Positions 16,739 to 25,279 of a stretch of DNA of 64,000 nt are shown one piece after another. Numbering within the stretch: position 1 is the first letter of the stretch; each line of letters opens with the position of its first letter. This DNA comes from an uncultured Enterorhabdus sp. Its GTDB lineage: Bacteria; Actinomycetota; Coriobacteriia; Coriobacteriales; Eggerthellaceae. The position numbers were made by a program, and so were the translations under genes. The stretch covers positions 124,001-188,000 of the forward strand of contig CANSQM010000001.1 in assembly GCA_947649205.1 (NCBI GenBank), in the 5' to 3' direction. The notes beneath the pieces were generated by a model that did no database searches, was not told where the DNA came from, and worked only from the letters and a program-made list of their open reading frames with translations.

Positions 16739-18436
16739 TTAGGCGGCACCAGCCAGCAGCTTGGCCACGTGACGGCCCTCAACGGAGCTGCGACCGCAGG
16801 CCACGCCCACGATGTACTCGGGGTAGTTGCCCGAGAAGAAGCTGCCGGACACGTCGCCGGCCGCATAGAGGCCCTCGATGACGTTCAGTCCTTCGTCGAG
16901 CACCTGGCAGTTCTCGTTGATGCGCAGGCCGTCGATGGTGGTGAGCAGGCTTCCGCCGAACCAGCAGCCGTAGAACGGCGCCTGGCGAATGGCGGACAGA
17001 CGGTAGGCCTCTTTGCCGAAGTCCTCGTCTTCTTGCTTATCGAAGAAGCCGTTGTAGCGCTCCACCTCGGCGAGGAAGTTGTCCTTGTCCTGATCGGCGA
17101 AACCGAGCATGTCGGCCAGTTCCTCCAAGGTGTCGGCCTTCATGAGGATGCCGGACTCCTGGGAGGCGGCGGTGTACTCGTCGAAGGTCATGCCCATCTC
17201 GATGTAGGGCACCACGCGCGAGCAACCCACGGTTTCAAAGCGCACCATGTCGTCCATCATGTTGCTGTCGTACACCTGGCACCACACGCCGCCGGGCTGG
17301 TAGGTGGCGGCGAAGCAGACGAAGTCGTAGGGGGTGGACTCGTTGGCGAAGCGCTGGCCGTGGCGGTTCACCTTCATGAAGGGCTGGCTGCCGATGTTCT
17401 CCTGGAAGATGTTGCCACGGAACACCGCCGACTCGTCGGTGCCCTCGTAACCGGCATCTACGCCGGGGGCCACGGCACCGCGGTCGAAGACCATGGGGGC
17501 GGCGTCCTTGTCCTTGGAGGCACCGGCCCACAGCCCCGCCTTAATGCCGTCTCCGGTGCAGGTGGGGTTGAAGCTGGAAGCGGTGCAGCAGGCCACGGCG
17601 GAGGGTTGGAGCGCCTGCATCATTACCGGATTGGCCGCATAGCCGCCGGTGGCGAGCAGAGTGTTCTTGGCGTTGACCTGCTTCATGCCCTCGGCGGTCT
17701 CGAAGATGGCACCGGTCACCTTGCCATCGCCATGGAGCAGCTTCACCATCTTGTGCTCAAAGAGGATCTCGTGCCCTTGGCCGGCCAGGCGCTCGGCAAT
17801 GACGTCGTTGCGGGTCGGCGGCACGTAGGAGGGCTCCCACAGGTGCTGCACGTAGGGTACGTAGTAATCGGTGCCGCCGGTGGCGTGGGCGGGCGGCATA
17901 TCCAGCATGACCTCCTTGCCGGCGTCCTTCATGACCTCGGTCACCCAGTCCACGTACTCGGCGGAATCGTCGATCCAGCGCTTGATGAGCTTCTGGTTGC
18001 ACTTGCCCGAGGCGTAACGGGTCAGCTCGTTCAAGAGCTTCGGGCGGTCGATGGTCACGTTGTTGGCCTTGGCGTAGGCGGTGTCCACGCCGCCCAGGTA
18101 CTCGCGGGTCTCGGGAACTTGATTGCTCTTATCGCAGACGATGAAATTGAGCCCCAGGTCGGCCGCAGCGCCGGCCGCGGCCAGCCCCGCCGTGCCCGCG
18201 CCGATGATAAGAAAGTCGGTGTCCAGGGTCTCCACGATATCGCCCTCGGCAACCTCCGGCTCAACGCCGAGCCAGTCGGCGGCGGTGGGGGCATCGGTTG
18301 CGGCGCCCGTCTCGCCGAGGTTCTTCTCGGGAGCGGTTTGGGGCGCGCAGCCCGCCAGGCCCATGGCGCCGACGGCCGCTACGGCACCCAGGCCGAGGAA
18401 GTCGCGGCGGTTCAGTTGCATAGATGTGTTGCTCAT
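16739..18436 (-). CDS. Tat-exported FAD-dependent reductase (fumarate reductase-like)
   Basis: FAD_binding_2-type flavoprotein of 565 residues, related to flavocytochrome c / fumarate and urocanate reductases. It probably reduces an unsaturated substrate on the outer face of the membrane. The N-terminus has a Tat motif (LNRRDFLGLG), a hydrophobic stretch and a lipobox-like LAGC, so it may be lipid anchored. The dinucleotide-binding motif IIGAGTAGLAAAG is at about 79-91. No FMN-binding or heme domain is present, so electrons must come from a partner not encoded nearby. Start ATG has GGAGGG seven bases upstream. It is divergent from a membrane LuxR regulator, presumably its regulator. The substrate cannot be deduced. 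Confidence 0.88.
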   Translation of the reverse strand: MSNTSMQLNRRDFLGLGAVAAVGAMGLAGCAPQTAPEKNLGETGAATDAPTAADWLGVEPEVAEGDIVETLDTDFLIIGAGTAGLAAAGAAADLGLNFIVCDKSNQVPETREYLGGVDTAYAKANNVTIDRPKLLNELTRYASGKCNQKLIKRWIDDSAEYVDWVTEVMKDAGKEVMLDMPPAHATGGTDYYVPYVQHLWEPSYVPPTRNDVIAERLAGQGHEILFEHKMVKLLHGDGKVTGAIFETAEGMKQVNAKNTLLATGGYAANPVMMQALQPSAVACCTASSFNPTCTGDGIKAGLWAGASKDKDAAPMVFDRGAVAPGVDAGYEGTDESAVFRGNIFQENIGSQPFMKVNRHGQRFANESTPYDFVCFAATYQPGGVWCQVYDSNMMDDMVRFETVGCSRVVPYIEMGMTFDEYTAASQESGILMKADTLEELADMLGFADQDKDNFLAEVERYNGFFDKQEDEDFGKEAYRLSAIRQAPFYGCWFGGSLLTTIDGLRINENCQVLDEGLNVIEGLYAAGDVSGSFFSGNYPEYIVGVACGRSSVEGRHVAKLLAGAA

Positions 18437-18545
18437 TGATCCCTCCTGTGATCGGATATGCTTAGGGCCTTGCTGCGGTGCGACAGCGCCCATGGAGGGC
18501 ATGCTAGGTGCTTGCTCGGATTCGCGCCCATCGCCTCGGGGCGGC

Positions 18546-18574
18546 GATTTGCAAAATCACCTCTCTGAGGTGAT
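18546..18574. promoter_or_regulatory. Two adjacent palindromes in divergent promoter
   Basis: GATTT-GCA-AAATC (18546-18558) overlaps a second palindrome, ATCACCTC-TCT-GAGGTGAT (18556-18574), midway between the flavoprotein and the LuxR gene. Good candidates for the regulator's operator. A TGCTATACT extended -10 for the LuxR gene lies near 18615-18623. Confidence 0.45.
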
Positions 18575-18696
18575 GCCGCTACCAGGGCCTTTCCCGAGAT
18601 GACATTGCTCGAGTTGCTATACTTTTCCCATCGAGGGAGCCCTTCTTTTCGCTGGCTTGTACGGCGGAGGGCGGGGCGAGAACTATGGGAGGAATT

Positions 18697-20202
18697 GTGG
18701 GTAAGGGCATAATGAGGGATGGTTTGCTGGCGGCTCTGGGACGGGTCGAAGCTGCTTTCAAGCTGCGCTATATGGGTATCGGCTTGGTGTGGGCATGGCT
18801 CTACGGCACCTATACGACATCGGCGGTCTTTCCCGATCGCCAAGGGCAGTCCATCAATGCTGACGAGTCCTGGCTTGCTTCCGCCGTGGCAGTCGTGCTC
18901 ACCTTCTTCGTGGGCGGTCTGCTGCTGAGCCGAACGACGGCGGCGGAGGGGCGGCTGGATCGTTTGAGTGCGGTCGCGGCGTTGCTGCTGTCGGTGGGCA
19001 CCGTAGCCTCGGCCTTCGGGGGCAACGCTGTGGTCCTCTTCTGGGGCGGCGGGACGCTGACGGGCATCGGCTACGCGTTGCTCAGCATGCTGTGGGCCCA
19101 AGCGCTCGTGGCCCTTGATGTGGAGGAACTGGAAGTGGCGGTTCCCCTCGCATCGCTTCTGATAGTTCCCTGCGTGGTGCTGTTCCCCTTTCTCGAGGGC
19201 GCCGTCGGGGTAGCGGCCGCTGCGGCTCTGCCCCTTCTGTCGGGCGGCCTGCTGTTGCTGTGCCGCCACGACGGCAACATTCGAGAGGGTGCAACAAGAA
19301 GTGGGGAAAGGAGCGCCCGGGGATGCGAGAGTCGCTGGACGAATGCCGCTGATGATGGGCGCGGGTCCGCGGTCGTGGCCCGCGGATGGGGCACGTACCT
19401 GGGCCGCGTCGCAGGGGTGTTGGCAGTGCTGTACGTCGCTATCGGATGGCAGGCGGCCTTGGCCGGCATGAGCGATGGCGTCCACGCCCTCGTCGGTGTC
19501 GATGTCGCCATGCTCATGGCCAGTCTTGCCAGCGTGGCTCTGGGCGTAGCCATCGTTTTCTTCTCGAAGAAGGTGAGCTTCTCAGGGCTGTTCCGTTGGG
19601 CCGTTCCGTTCACGGTGGTGACGCTCGTGCTGCGGGGAGTGTCGGGCCTGTGGGCCGGGTTCGTCGGCAACGCCGTGGGCGATACGCTCGACTCCTTGGT
19701 GCAGGTGCTCGTGTACCTGCTCGTCATCACCCTTGCCAAGCAGGGCAAGGTTTCGGCGCCGCTGGGCGTCGGGCTTCTGAATGGGGCCGTGCAGCTCGGT
19801 GTTCTGCTGGGCAATCTCGGCGGTGCGCTCTGCCTTGAGCCGATGGTCGGTCTGAGCCCTTCGCTGGCCGCCGCCGCGCTCATCTGCCTGGTGGCGCTTT
19901 CCGGCATCGTGATGCCCCAGCGCGAACCAGTCGATGGGGAGCCGGCGCTCGTGGGAGCCGATGCCCTCGAACGTTCGCTGTTAGAGGGCTGTCGGCGCCT
20001 GCAAGAACGCAGCGGTCTGTCCGATCGCGAGACCGAGATCGCCTTCCTCATCGCCCGCGGGTACAGCCGCCCCTATATTCGTGAGAAGCTGTTCATTTCC
20101 AAGAACACCGTGGCCACCCACATCCGCCACATCTACGGCAAGCTCGCGATCCATTCCAAAGAGGAGCTTATCGACCTCGTCTCCGAAGCGGCGAAGGAAT
20201 AA
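18697..20202 (+). CDS. LuxR-family regulator with N-terminal multi-pass membrane domain
   Basis: About 12 hydrophobic segments fill residues 20-410, an MFS-like sensor domain without recognisable transport motifs. The last 65 residues form a LuxR/FixJ helix-turn-helix (LSDRETEIAFLIARGYS, then ISKNTVATHIRHIYGKL). This architecture is a signature of Eggerthellaceae, where such genes usually sit beside the reductase they control. GTG at 18697 is preferred because GGGAGG lies seven bases upstream; an ATG at 18685 is in frame but has no ribosome site. It is divergent from the Tat flavoprotein. The membrane domain probably senses the flavoprotein's substrate; that is inference. Confidence 0.85.
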   Translation: MGKGIMRDGLLAALGRVEAAFKLRYMGIGLVWAWLYGTYTTSAVFPDRQGQSINADESWLASAVAVVLTFFVGGLLLSRTTAAEGRLDRLSAVAALLLSVGTVASAFGGNAVVLFWGGGTLTGIGYALLSMLWAQALVALDVEELEVAVPLASLLIVPCVVLFPFLEGAVGVAAAAALPLLSGGLLLLCRHDGNIREGATRSGERSARGCESRWTNAADDGRGSAVVARGWGTYLGRVAGVLAVLYVAIGWQAALAGMSDGVHALVGVDVAMLMASLASVALGVAIVFFSKKVSFSGLFRWAVPFTVVTLVLRGVSGLWAGFVGNAVGDTLDSLVQVLVYLLVITLAKQGKVSAPLGVGLLNGAVQLGVLLGNLGGALCLEPMVGLSPSLAAAALICLVALSGIVMPQREPVDGEPALVGADALERSLLEGCRRLQERSGLSDRETEIAFLIARGYSRPYIREKLFISKNTVATHIRHIYGKLAIHSKEELIDLVSEAAKE

Positions 20203-20375
20203 TGCCGCGCGGTCTTTATCCAGGTGCGAGCACCGGGCAATCGAGTGCGATGACCCCGCCCGATTCATTTTCCCCATAGCGTCGTCCCCTATGCGCAACG
20301 TGCATAGGGAGGCAGCAACCTAGAGGCTGGCGAGAAGATTCGGGTGGGGGATGGACGATCGATCGAACCCTGGAG

Positions 20376-21707
20376 CTATCCGAATACTGCGCGCAAATGA
20401 TCGATGCGCGACTGGATGCCCTCGAAAATGAAATCGGTGCGACCGTAGAGCGCGGGGTTCTCGTCAAGGAAATCAGCGGCCCATTCGGGGAAGCCGGCGA
20501 GTTTATCCAGATCGAGCCACGAAGCGTCATCTACGAGACGCAGCTGTCGGTCGGCATCCTCGAAAAAGGGCTTGGTGTCGAAGGCGAAGGGAGCCCAGGC
20601 CAGTTCACGGGTGGGGATGCGGCACCACAGGCTCGATCCCGTGTCAAAAAGAGGCGCGACGCGGTATTCGAGGGTTTCCACATCGCGTATAAGACCGAAG
20701 TTGCGCCAATGGCGATCGGTGTTCGCCATGACGTCATCGCAGACGATCATCTTGCCCAAAGCCTTTTCGATATCGGGGACGCCCAGTTCAAGGCAGCACT
20801 CCACATAGTGCCGATAGTCGTTGCGCCGATCGGAGCGCGGCAGAATGTCGTTGACGTAGTAGGCGGGGATGAGCTCTTCGGTGGGGCCCACGAAATTGGG
20901 ACAGGAGCTCACCCAGCCGCCGCCCCACTCCTCCAGCCGGTAGGGGACGAAGTCACTCTTGCTGAGCAGGCGAGAAAACAGTTCGGTGGCGATGACCTCG
21001 TTATAAGGCTCCTGTTCCAGCAGGGTGCCTCCCTTGAGCAGGATCCGCTGGCCATCGCGGCATACCCAGCGTTTGGAAAGGACGCCATCGGATGTGTTGT
21101 CCGGGGAATCGAGGCCCACATCGGCCATCCAGTCAGCCACTTCAGTCTCATCGAAGTCATTCTCGAAGAAGTTGATGTCCTCCCAGCGGATATCGGCATC
21201 GTAGGGTCTCACCCAGTATTGGTCGGACAGGGAAAGCCCCATGCTGCGGAACGGAAGATCGTAGGTCTCGCTCACGCCAAGTTCGGCCAGCTTTGCCTCG
21301 ATGCCGTGGCGCGCTCGCGGAATGGCGCGGTGCGACCACCAATAGGACAGGGCCACCTGCGATGCGCTTTTTCCTCGAGGGGACATGATGGAGAGCGGCG
21401 CGCGGCGTGCGTCGATGATCTCGTCGGCATCGAAGAACTCGCCGGTAGCGGAATCGAAGCGGAACGAGAGCACCTCGTGGCCGCGATTCATGAGCATAAA
21501 GCGCGATGCGCTCTTGCGATGGAGGCTCATGGGGGGCCTGCCCGCCTTGGGCGGGTTCTTGAGGCGGGCTTCGATGCTTCCACCGTCGATGAGCCAGATG
21601 CCCGCGACCTGCTCAGCTGCCAGGGTGCCGCTTTGGATAAGCTGGTGGATGCGGGGCACGCTCACGCCGAGTCGCTTGCTTGCTTCGGAGACAGTCGTGT
21701 TGAACAT
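20376..21707 (-). CDS. HTH-HipA-like kinase fusion
   Basis: The N-terminal 55 residues form an excisionase/MerR-like helix-turn-helix (TVSEASKRLGVSVPRIHQLI). The rest resembles HipA-type serine/threonine kinases of Firmicutes: LSLSDQYWVRP, WEDINFFENDFDE, SPDNTSDGVLSKRW, then the catalytic block MANTDRHWRNFGLIRD (near residue 330) with Asp, Arg and Asn in kinase positions, and FDTGSSLW as the metal-binding DxG-like motif. It may act as a growth-arrest toxin with its own DNA-binding control domain. GGAGGC seven bases before ATG sets the start. A 24-bp inverted repeat fills its promoter (21719-21789), consistent with autoregulation. No separate HipB-like antitoxin gene is adjacent. Confidence 0.75.
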   Translation of the reverse strand: MFNTTVSEASKRLGVSVPRIHQLIQSGTLAAEQVAGIWLIDGGSIEARLKNPPKAGRPPMSLHRKSASRFMLMNRGHEVLSFRFDSATGEFFDADEIIDARRAPLSIMSPRGKSASQVALSYWWSHRAIPRARHGIEAKLAELGVSETYDLPFRSMGLSLSDQYWVRPYDADIRWEDINFFENDFDETEVADWMADVGLDSPDNTSDGVLSKRWVCRDGQRILLKGGTLLEQEPYNEVIATELFSRLLSKSDFVPYRLEEWGGGWVSSCPNFVGPTEELIPAYYVNDILPRSDRRNDYRHYVECCLELGVPDIEKALGKMIVCDDVMANTDRHWRNFGLIRDVETLEYRVAPLFDTGSSLWCRIPTRELAWAPFAFDTKPFFEDADRQLRLVDDASWLDLDKLAGFPEWAADFLDENPALYGRTDFIFEGIQSRIDHLRAVFG

Positions 21708-21718
21708 GGGGCCTCCTT

Positions 21719-21789
21719 AATACTTGAAATGTTTCTAGTATTAAGAATACTTTCATTTTTGAAGAAATACTAGAAGCATTTCAAGTATT
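21719..21789. promoter_or_regulatory. Large inverted-repeat operator upstream of HipA-like gene
   Basis: Arms 21719-21742 and 21766-21789 are 24 bp long with one mismatch, built from AATACTTGAAATG and TTCTAGTATT halves. The 23-bp spacer holds a third AATACTT half-site. It sits directly upstream of the ribosome site in an AT-rich island, as expected of an autoregulatory operator. Confidence 0.7.
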
Positions 21790-21863
21790 TAGAGGAATTG
21801 AGAAGCGCAACGCAGGGTTGGGTATTGTTGTATCTGCCGAAAGCACGGCAGATCGGTAAAAAA

Positions 21864-21922
21864 TTACTGCGTACGCCGAAAAACTTCATGGAATGGAGAC
21901 AATTCGTGCGTACGCAGTAATG
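21864..21922 (-). terminator. Long-loop inverted repeat, possible terminator
   Basis: Perfect 14-bp arms (21864-21877 and 21909-21922) carrying the palindromic core GCGTACGC, separated by 31 nt. On the minus strand TTTTTT follows, about 40 bp past the MOSC gene stop, so it could end that transcript. The repeated GCGTACGC cores would also suit a binding site. Confidence 0.5.
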
Positions 21923-21962
21923 AGGGGTGGCGTATTTTCACCAGGGGAAATAGCTCAGGCGG

Positions 21963-22394
21963 CTACGAGATGACCTCGATAGGGTCGCCGGGGGCGATGG
22001 TGCCGCCGGCGATGACCTTGCAGAAGATGCCTTCGCGGGGCATGATGCAGTCACCCATCTGATGGTAGATGGCGCAGCGGCTGTGGCACCCCTTGCCGAT
22101 CTGGGTCAGTTCCAGCACCACATCGCCGCAGGCGAAGCGGGTGCCAATCGGGAGGCTCTTCAGATCGAAACCCTCCACGACGAGGTTCTCGCCAAAGGCA
22201 CCGTGGCCCACCTCGGCGCCGCGCTTGCGGAACTCCTCCACCGATTCGAAGGACAGCAGGCTCACCTGGCGGTGCCACGGCCCGCCATGGGCATCGCCTT
22301 CAACGCCCCAGTCGGTCTTAAGCTCCACGGCATGCTGCTCGGATTTCTGGATGCCCTTGACAGTGCTCGTGCATACGGCCTTGATCACGCCCAT
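21963..22394 (-). CDS. MOSC domain protein
   Basis: The MOSC fold (molybdenum cofactor sulfurase C-terminal domain) handles molybdopterin or sulfur transfer. The 143-residue product is a stand-alone MOSC protein: GDAHGGPWHRQVSLLS, GAFGENL and IGKGCHSRCAIYHQMGDCIM, with the conserved cysteine block. Stand-alone bacterial members serve molybdoenzyme maturation. GAAAGGTG before the ATG at 22394 sets the start; a longer frame upstream lacks a ribosome site. No other molybdenum gene is in the window. Confidence 0.85.
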   Translation of the reverse strand: MGVIKAVCTSTVKGIQKSEQHAVELKTDWGVEGDAHGGPWHRQVSLLSFESVEEFRKRGAEVGHGAFGENLVVEGFDLKSLPIGTRFACGDVVLELTQIGKGCHSRCAIYHQMGDCIMPREGIFCKVIAGGTIAPGDPIEVIS

Positions 22395-22651
22395 GATGCA
22401 CCTTTCTCGCTGGCGATGGGCCGTGCGCCACCTTCGACCCACCCGGTGCATTGGACACATCCCCGGCCCGCTGCACGACGAGAGGGGGAAACTTCGGCGC
22501 GGGAAAATTCTAGCGAATTCCTAGACTATCCGCAAGAGAGGATAATTGGAAGGGTCGGGAGCGCCGGAGAAGGCCGGCTGGGCGTGTTGGGAGAGGGCGG
22601 CGATCCGCAGAGGTGCCCGTGTGCGGAAAGGGCGGCGACGCCAGGGGAGTG

Positions 22652-23830
22652 TCACCAAGGGAAGGTGATCGTGCAGATGAGGAGCAATCCCGCGAGGAAG
22701 ATCATGTTCACGGCGCTGAACAAGCCGATGAAGCGGCCGGTGGACAAGGCGGGCAGGTCGCGCGTTGCGGGAAACACCTTGCGCACACTGGTGAAGTGCT
22801 GAAGGGTGATGAGGCTGGCGAGCGAGCCCACAAGCGTGCCCGCGCCGCCGATGTTCACGCCGACGAGCAGCGGTTGCCAGGCGCCGGTGAAATGCGACAG
22901 CAGCACGGCAGCGGGCACGTTGCTGATGATCTGGCTCGCCCCGGCGCTCACGAGCAGGCCATGGTCGTCCATGAGCGGGCCGAGGATGGCGGCCAGCTCG
23001 GGAATGCGGGCCAGGTTCCCTGCGAACACGAAGAAGCAGGCGAAGGTGGCGAGCAGCGACCAATCCACGGCGGCAAGGGCCCGGCGGTCGAGCACGGCGA
23101 GGGTCGCCGCCACCGCCGCGACGGCGAGGGCGATGGGCAGTACGCGGAACACGGCCAGCAGGGTGAGGGCCAGCAGCACGCTGTAAGCGCCGAGACGACG
23201 GCGGCTGAGCGGCATGACGGGAGCGGTTGCGGCCGGCGCTGAAGCGTCCGCGTTCTTCCTGCTCGTAAGCCCTGCGAGCCACCAAGTGGCGACAATGATC
23301 CCGATGGCGGATACGGTAAAGGGAAGCGTCATGGCGCGCAGAAAGTCGCCAAGGCGAAGCCCGTAGTACGAGTACAGGTACAGGTTCTGCGGATTGCCGA
23401 AGGGCACGATCATGCCGCAGAGGTTCGCCGCCAGGCTCTGCAGCACGAAGACGGCCGGTATCAGTCGCGCCTGCCCCGCGCCCACGAAGGTGGCGGCCGA
23501 CAGCGGCAGCATCATGATGAGGGCCATGTCGTTGGTGGCCACGCACGAGAGTGCCGCTGTGGTGAGTACGAGCGCAAGCGCAAGGGATCGCGGGCTCCCG
23601 AATCGCGCGATGACGGTTCGGGCCGCGCGGTCGAAGGCGCCCATGAGCCGCAGGGCGCTCGCTACGGCCAGCACGCAGAACAGGCAGCCGAGCGTCTTCC
23701 AGTCGAAGTATCCCAGATAGGCTCCGTCGGGCGGCACCGCCACCATGGAGGCCACCGCCGCCACGACCGACACCGCAAGCACGGCGTGCTCGCGCAGAAA
23801 GGCGATGGGGGCGAAGGCGGTGGCGTGCAC
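22652..23830 (-). CDS. SLC13/CitM-type anion permease
   Basis: Membrane transporter of 392 residues with about ten hydrophobic segments, resembling the SLC13/ArsB/CitM ion-transporter superfamily. NDMALIMMLPLS (about 101-112) and IVPFGNPQNLYLYSY (about 147-161) correspond to the paired substrate/sodium-binding loops (T/N-D-x and N-P-Q/T motifs) of this superfamily. GTG start with a weak purine-rich site. The substrate could be a dicarboxylate, arsenite or another anion; I cannot choose. Confidence 0.75.
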   Translation of the reverse strand: MHATAFAPIAFLREHAVLAVSVVAAVASMVAVPPDGAYLGYFDWKTLGCLFCVLAVASALRLMGAFDRAARTVIARFGSPRSLALALVLTTAALSCVATNDMALIMMLPLSAATFVGAGQARLIPAVFVLQSLAANLCGMIVPFGNPQNLYLYSYYGLRLGDFLRAMTLPFTVSAIGIIVATWWLAGLTSRKNADASAPAATAPVMPLSRRRLGAYSVLLALTLLAVFRVLPIALAVAAVAATLAVLDRRALAAVDWSLLATFACFFVFAGNLARIPELAAILGPLMDDHGLLVSAGASQIISNVPAAVLLSHFTGAWQPLLVGVNIGGAGTLVGSLASLITLQHFTSVRKVFPATRDLPALSTGRFIGLFSAVNMIFLAGLLLICTITFPW

Positions 23831-23926
23831 TGGGGGTCTTTCTCGAAATCGGCAGTGCCCGTAGTGTACCCCAACGTTCCATGAATGCCGGGCGTCACTG
23901 CTGGGAGGACCCGGCGTTCGCGAGCG

Positions 23927-23979
23927 GAACCCCGGAAGGGGGCTGAAAACAAAAGTTTCCGGTCCCCCTTCCGGGGTTC
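23927..23979. other. Perfect 16-bp-stem hairpin
   Basis: GAACCCCGGAAGGGGG (23927-23942) pairs perfectly with 23964-23979 around a 21-nt loop, in the intergenic gap upstream of the anion permease. No U-tract follows on either strand, so the role is unclear. Confidence 0.5.
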
Positions 23980-24001
23980 AGTTCATTGAGTAGGCCTCTT
24001 C

Positions 24002-24224
24002 TGCATGAGATTTCGAGTTATGAGCGTCTGACTCTTGCGTCGCGTTCGATGTTCAGAAAGAGCTTTCGAAAAACACCTGGTCGGAGTTTTGTTGACAGTT
24101 GGACTTCTTCGATTTTCCGAAGAGGCTACCGCTGGAGACGCTCATAACTCGAAATCTCATGCATGTTCGGGGCGGTTCGATAACCGAGAGGCGGCAAGAC
24201 GCTCGTAACTCGAAATCTCCTGCA
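24002..24224. repeat. Three copies of a 27-bp element
   Basis: 24002-24028 is the exact reverse complement of 24137-24163. A third copy at 24198-24224 matches the second in the same orientation with two mismatches. The element begins GACGCTC and ends CTCATGCA. Together with the hairpin at 23927-23979 it accounts for most of the 539-bp gap 23831-24369, which has no gene. Confidence 0.85.
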
Positions 24225-24369
24225 TGCGCCGCTCCTTCGCGGGGGCGATCTCATGCTGCCCGCGCGCCATTGGCTGCACCTGCACGTGCCCCTCTGCACG
24301 GGCAGCGCTGGAGCATCGGCTAGGACCGCGGACAGCGCTAGATCGTCGGTTGGAACGGTGGGCGCGATA

Positions 24370-25089
24370 TTATGAAAGTGCGGCGTACTCCTCGCACACG
24401 ACCGGCTCGCACCACTCGTTCGCGCAGCCGACGCCCGGGGCCTCGAAGGCCACGTGGCTCATCCAGCTATCGGCCGCCGCGCCGTGCCAGTGCTTCACGT
24501 TGGCGGGGAGGGTCACCACGTCGCCGGGCAGAAGCTTGCAGACCGGCTGGCCCCACTCCTGGTACCAGCCCTCGCCATCGGTGACGAGCAGGATCTGGCC
24601 GCCGCCCTCGTCGGCGCGGTGGGCCAGTGCCGGGCGAACGGAGGGGTCGTCCTGCTGCTCGCGGTTGGCGCGGCAGTCGCTGTTGTAGTCGATGTCGGCG
24701 GAAGTGTAGGGCTCGGCCGGAGTAATGGCCTGGGCCGCGATCCCGAGAAGCGATGCGAGGCGTTCGGCGACGCCTTCGGTATTGCCGGTTTGGGAGAAGG
24801 AGATGATGGCTTCCATAGGGGTCTCCCTTTCTCGGTTGGACGGAGCTTCGGGCTCGTTGTCGGCGGCTGTCTCGGGGGCGGGCGTTTCGGATGCGGTGTC
24901 GGTCGGCGGCGTTTGGGGCGGCTGCTGCCTGCTGGTACCGGGCGCTTCGGGCGCGGAGCTGTTGCCCTCGGTGCTGCAACCGACTAGTGCCGGAGCGATC
25001 ATGCCGGCTGCGGTGATGCCGAGAAGCCCTGTGAAGGCTCGGCGGGTCAGGGGGATTCCCGGGGTGTCGGACGTAGCGATCCTTTCCAA
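24370..25089 (-). CDS. Tat lipoprotein with truncated flavodoxin and truncated cupin
   Basis: Starts at TTG with a Tat motif (TRRAFTG), hydrophobic stretch and lipobox LVGC. A Pro/Thr/Glu-rich linker (about 45-90) leads to the start of a flavodoxin-like domain (AIISFSQTGNTEGVAERLAS, the phosphate-binding loop) that stops after about 60 residues. It then runs directly into the second half of a cupin (GGGQILLVTDGEGWYQEWG, then PGDVVTLPANVKHWHG). The first cupin motif (H-x-H) is reduced to one histidine, and the flavodoxin core is missing. Intact relatives are two separate proteins, so this looks like a deletion that fused neighbouring genes. Whether it folds or binds a cofactor is unknown. Confidence 0.65.
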   Translation of the reverse strand: MERIATSDTPGIPLTRRAFTGLLGITAAGMIAPALVGCSTEGNSSAPEAPGTSRQQPPQTPPTDTASETPAPETAADNEPEAPSNRERETPMEAIISFSQTGNTEGVAERLASLLGIAAQAITPAEPYTSADIDYNSDCRANREQQDDPSVRPALAHRADEGGGQILLVTDGEGWYQEWGQPVCKLLPGDVVTLPANVKHWHGAAADSWMSHVAFEAPGVGCANEWCEPVVCEEYAALS

Positions 25090-25279
25090 GTATGAGGTTC
25101 TAAATCACCCTAAACCTTAAAGCTAACTCGAAGTCAAGAATGTGTTGCGACCATGCGGCTCTAGGATCCCGTATGCGGAATATGGTTTCAACAATGCCCT
25201 GATGGCACCATGTGTATGAGATTCTGGAGGACGGCGCCGAGGTGGGCCTTGGCGCCGAAGGAGAGGGGGGCTGGCGCTC

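Noticed and set aside
23927..23979. Hairpin as terminator of the flavodoxin-cupin gene
   Set aside because: It is about 390 bp past that stop and has no T-run on either strand, so termination is not supported.
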